This document shows, in pieces, positions 1 to 7,532 of a stretch of DNA of 46,314 bases. The notes under the pieces were generated by a model. It was not told the origin of the DNA. It searched no databases and saw only the letters and a program-made list of their open reading frames with translations. Position numbers and translations under genes: made by a program. The stretch's first letter is position 1. Every line of letters starts with the position of its first letter. The stretch is from assembly GCA_022820125.1 (NCBI GenBank), contig JAJEGA010000060.1:1-46314 (forward strand), written 5' to 3'. This DNA comes from Anaerolineae bacterium (lineage in GTDB: Bacteria > Chloroflexota > Anaerolineae > Aggregatilineales > Phototrophicaceae).

Positions 1-134
1 AGGAACGTCGTAGGGGCGACTCTTGAGTCGCCCACATGTACAATGGCGACATAGTGGGCGAGACAAGTCTCGCCCCTACAGATCTCGAATCAGATTAGCA
101 TCGCCCTTTTTCGCATTACTTACTTTGTTCTACT
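1..134. repeat. Terminal direct repeat, left copy
   Basis: These 134 bases are repeated, base for base as far as I can read, at 46181-46314. They contain a complete hairpin-pair repeat (10-80) plus a flanking non-hairpin tail that ends in TACTTTGTTCTACT. An exact repeat at both ends of a sequence usually means either a circular molecule cut with an overlap or an assembly that stopped in a repeat. No gene crosses the join. Confidence 0.95.
10..80. repeat. Paired hairpin repeat (TAGGGGCG family)
   Basis: Two perfect 9-bp hairpins face each other: GGGCGACTC/GAGTCGCCC with a TT loop (14-33) and GGGCGAGAC/GTCTCGCCC with an AA loop (56-75). The outer ends, TAGGGG and CCCCTA, are also complementary, so the whole unit can fold into one cruciform-like structure. 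The same architecture recurs throughout the intergenic DNA of this window. Confidence 0.85.
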
Positions 135-191
135 TCTGTGTCCTCTTTGTTGATGAACCCTCAGACCCCATCCTCGATTGCGCCGAATATT

Positions 192-330
192 GTAGGGGCG
201 CCAGATTAAGTCGCTCGAAACATAATCCATTTACGAAAGGCGGGCGACCCAATGGCTCGCCCCTACAGATTCCCATTTTGCGGGTTCGTCATTTTGTGTG
301 AGCCGAGTTGTAACTCGCTAGCGGCTGTGG
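192..330. repeat. Hairpin repeat with conserved long tail
   Basis: This is a degenerate hairpin pair: GTAGGGGCG at 192-200 and an imperfect GGGCGACCC/GGCTCGCCC hairpin at about 242-262. It is followed by a tail including TTTTGTGTGAGCC and a small inverted repeat. Closely similar tails follow the repeats at 31767-31831 and 44298-44362, so the repeated unit is larger than the hairpins. The rest of 81-368 holds no gene I can support; it serves as leader DNA for the downstream GH4 gene. Confidence 0.7.
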
Positions 331-368
331 TTAAATCGGTTTCAGACGCCACAGCAAAGGACGCAACC

Positions 369-1754
369 ATGACCAAAGTGACTTTCATCGGCGCCGGCAG
401 CACCGTCTTCGCCAAGAACTTGATGGGCGATATCTGGAGCTACCCCGAGCTGGCCGATGCGACCATCTGCCTGATGGATATCGACCCCAAGCGCCTGAAA
501 CAATCGGAAAACGTGGCTGAACATATCATCAAGACGCTGGGCAACAGCCCGACGGTGGAAGTCGCCACCGACCGGCGGGAAGCGCTGCGCGGCGCTGATT
601 ACGTGATCTGCATGATTCAGGTCGGCGGATATGAGCCGGCCACGGTCATCGACTTTGAAATCCCCAAGAAGTACGGCTTGCGCCAGACGATCGCCGATAC
701 GCTTGGCATCGGCGGCATCATGCGCGGCTTGCGCACAATCCCCGTCCTCATCGACATCGCCCGCGATATGGAAGCGATTTGCCCCGATGCGCTGCTGATC
801 AATTACGCCAATCCGATGTGCATGAACCAGTGGGCGCTCAGCCGCGCGAGCGATATCGCCACGGTCGGGCTCTGCCACAGCGTGCCCGGCACCGCCCAGG
901 AACTCGCCCGCGATATCGGCGTCCCATACGAAGAGATCAATTATCTGGTCGCCGGCATCAATCACATGGCGTTCTATCTCAAGTTCGAGCGGCGCGAGAC
1001 GGGCGACGATCTTTACCCGCTGCTGCATCAGGTGGTTGAAGCGGGTCGCGTCCCGCCGCACAACCGCGTGCGCTACGAGATGCTTAAGCGGCTCGGTTAT
1101 TTCGTCACCGAGTCCAGCGAACACTTCAGCGAATACGTGCCCTGGTTCATCAAGGATAGCGCGCCCGATTTAATCCGCGACTTCAATATCCCGCTGGACG
1201 AATACATTGAGCGCTGCAAAGCCGGCATCATCAGTTGGCAGCTGTTGGAAAAGGCGGAAGCGGACGGGCGCATCCCGACGCGGGAGGAGATTCTTCACGC
1301 GCTGCGCGATGTCAACACCGATGGCAAGGAGTGGACCGTGCGCAGCATCACCAGCTTGAACGAGGTCGCGCGCAGCGTCGAATACGGCTCGCTGATCATC
1401 CATAGTATGGAGACGGGCGAGGCGCGGACAGTCTACGGCAATGTCGCCAATGACGGCATCATCGACAACCTGCCCGCTGGCTGCTGCGTGGAGGCGCCCT
1501 GCCTGGTGGATGCCAACGGGATTCAGCCGACGCGCGTCGGCGCGCTGCCGCCGCATCTGGCCGCGCTGATGCAAACCAACATCAATGTGCAATCGCTGAC
1601 GGTTCAGGCGGCGCTGACGGGCAAGCGCGAGCATATCTACCACGCGGCCATGCTCGACCCGCACACGGCGGCGGAACTGACGCTGGGCCAGATCTGGTCG
1701 ATGGTGGACGAGCTGATCGAAGCGCATGGGGATTATCTGCCGGCCTATCATTGA
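369..1754 (+). CDS. melA: GH4 family glycosidase, alpha-galactosidase-like
   Basis: A 461-residue NAD- and metal-dependent glycoside hydrolase of family 4, predicted cytoplasmic, hydrolysing alpha-galactosides or related alpha-glycosides by an oxidation/elimination mechanism. The N-terminal dinucleotide-binding loop is GAGSTVFAKN (residues 8-17). NPM lies at 148-150, and the metal-site signature CHSVP at 169-173 is the variant associated with MelA-type alpha-galactosidases, rather than CDMP or CNVP of phospho-glucosidases. The ATG at 369 was chosen over an in-frame start at 252 because AAGGA precedes it at 356-360 and the family starts here. The gene begins a sugar-use region. Galactoside specificity is inferred from the motif alone. 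Confidence 0.88.
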   Translation: MTKVTFIGAGSTVFAKNLMGDIWSYPELADATICLMDIDPKRLKQSENVAEHIIKTLGNSPTVEVATDRREALRGADYVICMIQVGGYEPATVIDFEIPKKYGLRQTIADTLGIGGIMRGLRTIPVLIDIARDMEAICPDALLINYANPMCMNQWALSRASDIATVGLCHSVPGTAQELARDIGVPYEEINYLVAGINHMAFYLKFERRETGDDLYPLLHQVVEAGRVPPHNRVRYEMLKRLGYFVTESSEHFSEYVPWFIKDSAPDLIRDFNIPLDEYIERCKAGIISWQLLEKAEADGRIPTREEILHALRDVNTDGKEWTVRSITSLNEVARSVEYGSLIIHSMETGEARTVYGNVANDGIIDNLPAGCCVEAPCLVDANGIQPTRVGALPPHLAALMQTNINVQSLTVQAALTGKREHIYHAAMLDPHTAAELTLGQIWSMVDELIEAHGDYLPAYH

Positions 1755-1810
1755 TGCGCGCCCGGCTTCAGGCTTGATTTTGCATTTTGCTTGCTATTGC
1801 GGCCTGACAT

Positions 1811-1844
1811 TCAAAGAGCGCGACAAACCGGCCGCGCTCTTTGA
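1811..1844. terminator. Perfect hairpin between convergent genes
   Basis: A 12-bp perfect stem (TCAAAGAGCGCG / CGCGCTCTTTGA) with a 10-base loop lies between the end of the GH4 gene and the end of the oppositely oriented small membrane gene. The position and symmetry suit a bidirectional terminator. There is no clear T-run on the plus strand, so its strength is uncertain. Confidence 0.6.
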
Positions 1845-1868
1845 GTGGGCTGCTATCTGCTCGGGTTC

Positions 1869-2075
1869 TTAGGACCGGCCGCCGACGTCCGCCGACTTCC
1901 GTCGCTGGCGGAAGTACAGTATCGCGGTTAGGCCGCCCGCAATCGGGCAGAGTATACTCCAAATTATCCACAGCAGCGCGGGTATTGGCTCTAAGCGGCT
2001 GCGCAGAATCATCGCTATGCTGAGGACCCAAATGATGGGGGTGATGATCGTAAAGATGTTCGGAACCATGTACAT
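1869..2075 (-). CDS. Small membrane protein, PLDc_N-like
   Basis: A 68-residue protein with two predicted membrane helices (residues about 5-24 and 31-54) and a basic, charged tail (FRQRRKSADVGGRS). The spacing of Pro-Ala-Leu-Leu-Trp-Ile and Pro-Ile-Ala-Gly before a short aromatic/basic end resembles the phospholipase D N-terminal (PLDc_N) hairpin found in small stand-alone membrane proteins. Function is unknown. Its start lies five bases after the stop of the upstream membrane gene, so the two are probably co-transcribed. A GAGGAG lies 11 bases before the ATG. Confidence 0.55.
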   Translation of the reverse strand: MYMVPNIFTIITPIIWVLSIAMILRSRLEPIPALLWIIWSILCPIAGGLTAILYFRQRRKSADVGGRS

Positions 2076-2080
2076 TGCGG

Positions 2081-2845
2081 TTAATGCTCCTCGCTTCGCG
2101 CGGCTGCCAACCGCGCATGTTCATTCTTAACTGGACTTCGCAAATGCCCGGTTGCGGAACTTTTAGCGAACAGCTCAAAAAGCGCGAACCCCATGATCGC
2201 CGTAGGCAGCGCCATGTCGAAAAAGGAGAAGAGGCTTCCCAGCGGCTGCGCGTCGCGGATGAGCGATATCTCCGTGAACTGGTCGCAAAACTTCAGCGCA
2301 TGAATCGCAATGCCCCCATGTTCGGCTATGAAAAAGGACAGCGGGGCATGGACAACCGCCGCCAAAAGCCATAAGCCATGCCCGGCAAATCGTTTACGCA
2401 GCGTCAACCACTGAAAAATCAGCGGAGTCGACCAGATTAGAAAGAAGCGGAATACGTTATACAAAGTGTATTTTAGCTGCATGATGTGCTCAGGTTCGGG
2501 CATTCTGTTGGGTGAATTCGCCCACAGTTTAGGCGGAAACGGGTGCTCAACATTCGCGGCGAATAACTCGAAGATGGCCTCCCCGACTATGACGCCGAGC
2601 AGCGCGAGCGGCAGCCAGAGCCGCAGAGTGATCCCCCAGCTCCGCCGCAGCCAAAGGAATTGCAAACCGGCGATTATGCCGGCGAAAAGCAAGGTCCACA
2701 GGTCTGAATACAAGGTGTAGAACTGAGAGTCTCCTGGATTCATGATCATCATCGCGACGGATGCAACAAGATAGGCAGCCGCCCAGCCAGTAACGAAGGA
2801 AATGAAACCTGGTCGCTTGTTCGGATCTTGCTTATGCTTTGTCAT
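2081..2845 (-). CDS. Polytopic membrane protein, unknown function
   Basis: A 254-residue integral membrane protein with about six hydrophobic segments separated by short loops (for example residues 13-34, 46-63, 72-92, 124-144, 158-175 and 210-226). I do not recognise a family or catalytic motif. The ATG at 2845 is preferred to one at 2959 because AGGAAAAGG lies just upstream and the extra N-terminal stretch looks like untranslated leader. It forms a likely two-gene unit with the small membrane protein downstream. Confidence 0.6.
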   Translation of the reverse strand: MTKHKQDPNKRPGFISFVTGWAAAYLVASVAMMIMNPGDSQFYTLYSDLWTLLFAGIIAGLQFLWLRRSWGITLRLWLPLALLGVIVGEAIFELFAANVEHPFPPKLWANSPNRMPEPEHIMQLKYTLYNVFRFFLIWSTPLIFQWLTLRKRFAGHGLWLLAAVVHAPLSFFIAEHGGIAIHALKFCDQFTEISLIRDAQPLGSLFSFFDMALPTAIMGFALFELFAKSSATGHLRSPVKNEHARLAAARSEEH

Positions 2846-3052
2846 GTTGACGCCTTTTCCTATGTCATGCGAGTACGACAATTGAGAAGCGCGCGCCGGG
2901 TCATCATTGTGTTCTCCTTCTAATGCTTTGGCACTCGTATGTATGCGAGATGCCATCATTTTCCTCAGCAGATTTTAGCTAACCGCCTACCTGGAAGCCA
3001 CTTGGCAGCCAATTCTCGTCGTATGCTCCCGCCAACGGCACCCAAGAGACGC

Positions 3053-3081
3053 TGAACAATCATCCTCGAAGCAGGTATACT
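3053..3081 (+). promoter_or_regulatory. Putative sigma-70-type promoter
   Basis: TGAACA at 3053-3058 and TATACT at 3076-3081 are separated by 17 bases and lie 39 bases before the aldehyde dehydrogenase start. Each box is close to the housekeeping consensus (TTGACA/TATAAT) and the spacing is ideal. No operator is evident. Confidence 0.45.
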
Positions 3082-3119
3082 AATCAGCGCTTTGAGGGCG
3101 GAAACAGGAGGGAAGTCAC

Positions 3120-4538
3120 ATGACACGGAAGAACCTGATAGGCGGCGAATGGCGCGGCAGCGATGATGTGCTGGAAGTGCGCTTTCCCTATGACGGAAGC
3201 TTGGTGGACTGCGTGTCGATGGCGAGCGCGGCCGATATGGATGATGCGATGGCGGCGGCGGTAGACGGCTTTGAAGTCACGCGCAAGCTGCCCAGCCACA
3301 GGCGCTCGGAGATCCTGAGCAACATGGCGGCTCTGCTGCGCGAGCGCTTTGAGGAAGTGGTCGAGGCGATGATCCTCGAGGGCGGCAAGAACCGCAAGAC
3401 TGCCATCGGCGAGACCGCCCGCGCGCTGGAGACGCTGAAGGTTTCAGCTGAAGAAGCGCGGCGCATCGGCGGCGAGGTCTTCAGCATCGACTGGACGGCA
3501 GCCGGCGAGAATCGGCAGGGCTTCACGCGCCGTCAGCCTGTGGGCGCGGTGCTCGGCATCACGCCTTTCAACTACCCGGTCAATCTCGCTTGCCACAAGA
3601 TTGGTCCCGCAATCGCCGCCGGCAACCCCATCATCATCAAGCCGGCTGAGAAGACGCCGCTCTCAAGCGTGATCCTGGCGGAGATCGTGTTGGAAGCGGG
3701 CTTCCCGCCGGGCGCTTTCAGCATGTTAAACGCCTGGGGACCCGATAGCGAAATGATGGTGACCGACCCGCGAGTCGCTATGATCAGCTTCACCGGCAGC
3801 GGCGCCGTCGGCTGGATGTTGAAGAGCAAAGCGGGCCAGAAAAAGGTGACGCTGGAATTGGGCGGCAACGCCGGCGTCATCGTGCATAAGGATGCCGATC
3901 TTGACGACGCGGCTGGGCAGGCGGCGGCCGGCGCCTTCGCCAATGCCGGGCAGAATTGCATCTCGGTGCAGCGTCTGCTGATCCAGCGCGATGTCTTTGA
4001 GGATTTCACCGATCGCTTCGTCGAGCAGGTGGGGGCGCTCAAGGTGGGCGATCCGCGCGACCCCGATGTGGATATCGGACCTATGATCAGCCTGCGCGAT
4101 GCCGAGCGAGCGGAAGCCTGGGTGAACGAGGCGCGGGAGGCGGGCGCGTCGCTGCTGGCGGGCGGCGAACGGGACGGCACGATGTTCTCGCCGACAGTGA
4201 TGACGGAAACGGCGCCCGATATGCGGGTGAACTGCGAAGAAGTTTTTGCGCCCGTCGTCACCCTCAGCCCCTACGAGCGTTGGGATGACGCGGTGGCGCT
4301 GATCAACGATAGCCCCTATGGCTTGCAGGCGGGTGTCTTCACCAGCGATATCAAGCGCGTCATGGACGCCTGGGATCGCGTCGAGGTCGGCGGCTTGCAT
4401 ATCAACAGCGTCTCGACTTTCCGCGTCGACCACATGCCTTATGGCGGCGTCAAAGCCTCCGGTTACGGGCGCGAGGGCATCAAGTACGCGATTGAGGACA
4501 TGACCGAGCTGCGCTTGATGACGCTGAATTTGGCCTGA
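3120..4538 (+). CDS. NAD(P)-dependent aldehyde dehydrogenase
   Basis: A 472-residue soluble enzyme of the aldehyde dehydrogenase superfamily, oxidising an aldehyde to the acid (or thioester) with NAD(P)+. The catalytic cysteine is Cys280 in AGQNCISVQR and the general base Glu246 in LELGGN. The cofactor segments ITPFNYPVN (147-155), KPAEKTP (174-180) and FTGSGAVG (224-231) are intact. The sequence resembles the GapN, lactaldehyde and semialdehyde dehydrogenase branch. AGGAGGG precedes the ATG. In this sugar-acid context a small hydroxyaldehyde or semialdehyde substrate is plausible, but the sequence does not settle it. Confidence 0.92.
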   Translation: MTRKNLIGGEWRGSDDVLEVRFPYDGSLVDCVSMASAADMDDAMAAAVDGFEVTRKLPSHRRSEILSNMAALLRERFEEVVEAMILEGGKNRKTAIGETARALETLKVSAEEARRIGGEVFSIDWTAAGENRQGFTRRQPVGAVLGITPFNYPVNLACHKIGPAIAAGNPIIIKPAEKTPLSSVILAEIVLEAGFPPGAFSMLNAWGPDSEMMVTDPRVAMISFTGSGAVGWMLKSKAGQKKVTLELGGNAGVIVHKDADLDDAAGQAAAGAFANAGQNCISVQRLLIQRDVFEDFTDRFVEQVGALKVGDPRDPDVDIGPMISLRDAERAEAWVNEAREAGASLLAGGERDGTMFSPTVMTETAPDMRVNCEEVFAPVVTLSPYERWDDAVALINDSPYGLQAGVFTSDIKRVMDAWDRVEVGGLHINSVSTFRVDHMPYGGVKASGYGREGIKYAIEDMTELRLMTLNLA

Positions 4539-4556
4539 GATTTAACAGTTGACGAT

Positions 4557-4628
4557 TGTAGAGGCTACCCACCGGGTCGCCCGCCAGTAGCGCGCCGTTG
4601 TTGAGGGCTACCCACCTGGTCGCCCGGA
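4557..4628. repeat. Degenerate TAGGGG-type repeat pair
   Basis: Two similar units (GGCTACCCACCGGGTCGCCC, and one differing mainly by CTGG) lie in tandem between the aldehyde dehydrogenase and the isomerase-like gene. They look like worn members of the dispersed hairpin family, with the outer GTAG preserved on the left only. Confidence 0.6.
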
Positions 4629-4690
4629 CAACCACATAGTTTCTTGATGAATAGACGCCAAGTAATTTGGCTAAGGAAATCATAATCAAG

Positions 4691-6034
4691 ATGAACCCAA
4701 GCGACATCCGCATCGGCTTTGCGCCCATCGCCCGCCCGACCTTCGACCTCGACCTGGCGAAGGAGTTGACGGCGCAGGTTTATGCCGCGCTATCAGCAAG
4801 TGGGTACGACCTGGTTGGCGCGCAAGATTTGATCATGGACGGCGCCGCCATCGACGCCCGCATCGCCGAGCTTGAAGCCGCCGCCATCGACATGATCCTG
4901 GTGCTGCAAGCGTCCTTCGCCGATAGCACGATGATCCTGCAACTGGCGGGGGAGATTGACGCGCCTCTGCTGCTCTGGGCGCTGCCGGAAGCGCAGGTCG
5001 GCGGGCGGCTGCGCATCAATTCATTCTGTGGCATCAACCTGGCGGCGCATGGCTTGCGGCGCGCCGGCTTGCGCTACGATTACATTTATGCCGCGCCTGA
5101 TGATGCGGCTGCGCGCAAACGATTGCGTCAATTCGCCGCTGCCGCACGCGTCAAGAAGCGGCTCGCCGGCGCGCGCATCGGGCGGCTGGGCGAGCATCCA
5201 GACGGCTTTGATACCTGCCGCGTGAATCACGCCGCCCTAAAGACCCAGCTTGGCGTTGAAGTCGCGCAATTTGAACTGGACCCGTTCTTCGCTCGCGCGC
5301 GAGAAGCTGAACCGGCTCAGGTGGGCGCCATCGCCGCCGGCCTGGGCGAGCGGCTCGATGGATTGGCTGCGATGGAGCCGGCAGCGACGAATGGCGCGCT
5401 GGGTGTTTATGTCGCGCTGGATGAACTGGCGCGCCAGGAAGGGCTAAGCGGCGTGGCTGTGCGCTGCTGGCCCGAATTCTTCACCGATCTCGGCTGTGCC
5501 GCTTGCGGCGCCATGTCGCTGCTCAGCGATGCGCTGACGCCAAGCAGCTGCGAAGCCGATGTCAACGGCACGATCACACAGCTCATCTTGCAGTGGATCA
5601 GCGGCGAGCCGGCTTTCGGCAGCGACTTGGTCGCCTTTGATGCAGACGCCGATGAAGCGGTCCTCTGGCACTGCGGCTTGGCGCCTTTGTCTATGGCTGA
5701 TCCCGATGTGAAGCCGCAAGCGACCATCCATTCCAACCGGCAAAAGCCATTGCTGATGCAGTTTCCGCTGAAGCCGGGGCGGGTGACCTTCGCCCGGCTA
5801 AGCGAAGCCACCGGCGAGTTCCGGCTGGTCATCGGCGGCGGCGAGATGCTGAATGCGCCCCCCGCATTCACTGGAACAAGTGGTACAATACGTTTCGATT
5901 CGGGCGCGGCGGCGGTGATGGACGTCATCATGCGCGAGGGCTTGGAACATCATATCTCCATCGCGTACGGCGATCATCAAGACGCGCTTGCGTCGCTGGC
6001 GTCGATGCTTGGATTTTCCGTTTTACGTCTGTGA
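4691..6034 (+). CDS. L-fucose/L-arabinose isomerase-like protein
   Basis: A 447-residue soluble protein resembling the fucose/arabinose isomerase superfamily, which interconverts aldoses and ketoses with a divalent metal. The N-terminal two-thirds look like alternating alpha/beta domains. A conserved-looking RCWPEF segment (about residue 257) introduces the C-terminal domain, which ends in a beta-rich region with HSNRQK and HHISIAYGDH. The ATG at 4691 is preferred; a TTG at 4667 would add eight residues. AAGGA lies about 13 bases upstream. Co-orientation with the binding protein 76 bases downstream suggests it processes the imported sugar. The exact substrate is unknown. Confidence 0.7.
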   Translation: MNPSDIRIGFAPIARPTFDLDLAKELTAQVYAALSASGYDLVGAQDLIMDGAAIDARIAELEAAAIDMILVLQASFADSTMILQLAGEIDAPLLLWALPEAQVGGRLRINSFCGINLAAHGLRRAGLRYDYIYAAPDDAAARKRLRQFAAAARVKKRLAGARIGRLGEHPDGFDTCRVNHAALKTQLGVEVAQFELDPFFARAREAEPAQVGAIAAGLGERLDGLAAMEPAATNGALGVYVALDELARQEGLSGVAVRCWPEFFTDLGCAACGAMSLLSDALTPSSCEADVNGTITQLILQWISGEPAFGSDLVAFDADADEAVLWHCGLAPLSMADPDVKPQATIHSNRQKPLLMQFPLKPGRVTFARLSEATGEFRLVIGGGEMLNAPPAFTGTSGTIRFDSGAAAVMDVIMREGLEHHISIAYGDHQDALASLASMLGFSVLRL

Positions 6035-6056
6035 TTCGCAGGCGATGAAAGCGGCT

Positions 6057-6073
6057 GCGGTCATTTTGACCGC
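6057..6073. promoter_or_regulatory. Palindromic operator candidate
   Basis: GCGGTCATTTTGACCGC is a perfect 7-bp inverted repeat with a TTT centre, about 38 bases before the start of the first sugar-binding protein. A symmetric site in this position suits a dimeric repressor of the LacI, GntR or similar type. No T-run follows, so it is less likely to be a terminator of the upstream gene. Confidence 0.45.
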
Positions 6074-6110
6074 GCTATTCTGTTCGTCAGTAGTTAAGGA
6101 GTAAAGCGAA

Positions 6111-7403
6111 ATGAAACGCTTAATCATTGCAGTATTGCTTGTAAGCATGGCACTGTCGCTGGGCGCGGCGGCGCTGGCGCAAGACATGGTCGAGCTCGAT
6201 TTCATGTGCTATCAAGATGGCAGCGAATGCGGGGTCTTGGAGGATTTGCTCAATCGCTTCAGCGAAGAGAATCCCGATATCGCCATTGCGGTGAATGTCG
6301 TGCCCTATACGACCGTCCGCGATCAGCTGCGCGTACAGGTTGAAGCGGGCCAGGCGCCGGACATGGCGCGCATCACCGACTTCGCTGGTATGGCGGGCTT
6401 TTATCTGGATGTGCGCCCGCTAATGGAAGATCCGTCGCTTTTTGAAGACAACTTCAATCCAGCCATCGTCGGCGCCTTCCGCTCCGGTCCCGATGACGAT
6501 GGGCTATACGGTTTCGCTGACCAACTTAGCGTGACCGGTCCCTACGTCAATGCGACGCTCTTTGAACAAGCCGGCGTCGATATGCCGAGCGATGTTATGG
6601 ACGAGCCGTCTTGGGAGGACTGGTTGGCCGCGCTGGACGAGGTCGCGAGCGCCACCGGCCTGCAGTATTCGATGGCGATCGACAACAAGGGCCATCGCTT
6701 TGCCGGTCCCGCCATGAGCCTCGGCGCTGACTTCTTTGACGAAGACGGCAATTTCGACCTGGAAGATGATGAGGGCTTCCGCGCCTTCGCCATGATCCTC
6801 AAAGATTTGATGGATGCCGGCAAGACCCCGGCCGAAACCTGGCTCGGCACCAGCCAATACGCCGGCGCGCAGGATTATTTCATCAATGTCGAGACCGTCA
6901 TGTACTTCAGCGGCAGTTGGCAGATTGGCCGCTTTGCCGCCGATATCGGCGATGCCTTCGACTGGGTCGTCGCTCCCAACCCCTACGGGCCAGGCGGCAG
7001 CACCGGTGTTGCCGGTGGCGCTGCTATCGTCGGCTACGCGCAGACGGAACATCCGGAAGCGGTGGCGAAGGTAATGGAATATCTGCTGCAGCCGGAAGTC
7101 TATGGCGAGTACGTGGCGCGGGCTCTCTTCATCCCGGCGCACCAAGCCGTCATTGAAGCGGGTGTGGATTTCCAGACCGATAACCCGGCGGTCGCCGCGG
7201 CCTTGACCGGCTTCGCCAACGAAGTCCCGAAATTCCATGCCCAGGCGGTCGCTCTCAACCCACATCCTTTGGCTTTTGCCTACTACGATGCGTCGAACAC
7301 GCGGCTGGCGCAATACTTCGCCGGCGAGTTGACGCTCGATGAGGCGATGGCGCGCTTGCAGGAACAGCTCGACGAAGCTGCCGCTAATCTGGCTGCCGGC
7401 TAG
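6111..7403 (+). CDS. Sugar ABC transporter substrate-binding protein 1
   Basis: A 430-residue extracellular solute-binding protein of family 1 (CUT1 sugar importers). It has a Sec-type signal peptide with positive MKR, hydrophobic core 4-19 and a cleavage-like ALAQD at about 22-24, and no lipobox cysteine. Mature-region cysteines at 33 and 40 could form a disulfide; the same pair occurs in the second binding protein at 9702-10976. The AAGGAG upstream is strong. The downstream gene encodes the fused permease, and a 9-bp hairpin separates the two. Ligand unknown; an oligosaccharide is likely, given the neighbouring glycosidase and isomerase. Confidence 0.9.
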   Translation: MKRLIIAVLLVSMALSLGAAALAQDMVELDFMCYQDGSECGVLEDLLNRFSEENPDIAIAVNVVPYTTVRDQLRVQVEAGQAPDMARITDFAGMAGFYLDVRPLMEDPSLFEDNFNPAIVGAFRSGPDDDGLYGFADQLSVTGPYVNATLFEQAGVDMPSDVMDEPSWEDWLAALDEVASATGLQYSMAIDNKGHRFAGPAMSLGADFFDEDGNFDLEDDEGFRAFAMILKDLMDAGKTPAETWLGTSQYAGAQDYFINVETVMYFSGSWQIGRFAADIGDAFDWVVAPNPYGPGGSTGVAGGAAIVGYAQTEHPEAVAKVMEYLLQPEVYGEYVARALFIPAHQAVIEAGVDFQTDNPAVAAALTGFANEVPKFHAQAVALNPHPLAFAYYDASNTRLAQYFAGELTLDEAMARLQEQLDEAAANLAAG

Positions 7404-7422
7404 CCTTCTCTCCACCACCAAA

Positions 7423-7448
7423 CCCCCTCCCAAACTTGAGGGAGGGGG
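7423..7448. terminator. Intra-operon hairpin (attenuator-like)
   Basis: CCCCCTCCC and GGGAGGGGG form a perfect 9-bp stem with an 8-base loop directly after the binding-protein gene and 84 bases before the permease. No T-run follows, so it is more likely an RNA-stabilising or partially terminating hairpin. Such hairpins are common after binding-protein genes, giving more binding protein than permease. Confidence 0.55.
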
Positions 7449-7532
7449 ACCTTTGCCTGAATGACGCTTGTGGCGAGCGCGACGGCACGAGTGAGAGTGG
7501 TTCGCCGCGGCGCCGAGCTAGAGAATTGAAGC

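Noticed and set aside
23..301. 92-residue open frame at the left end
   Set aside because: It runs through two hairpin repeats and has no protein-like pattern or ribosome site.
3726..4433. Long minus-strand open frames inside the aldehyde dehydrogenase gene
   Set aside because: These are antisense frames of a high-GC gene with intact family motifs on the plus strand.
4691..6034. Sulfoquinovose-type isomerase and pathway
   Set aside because: Neighbouring genes include an aldehyde dehydrogenase and a glycosidase, but no sulfo-specific residues or companion genes could be identified.
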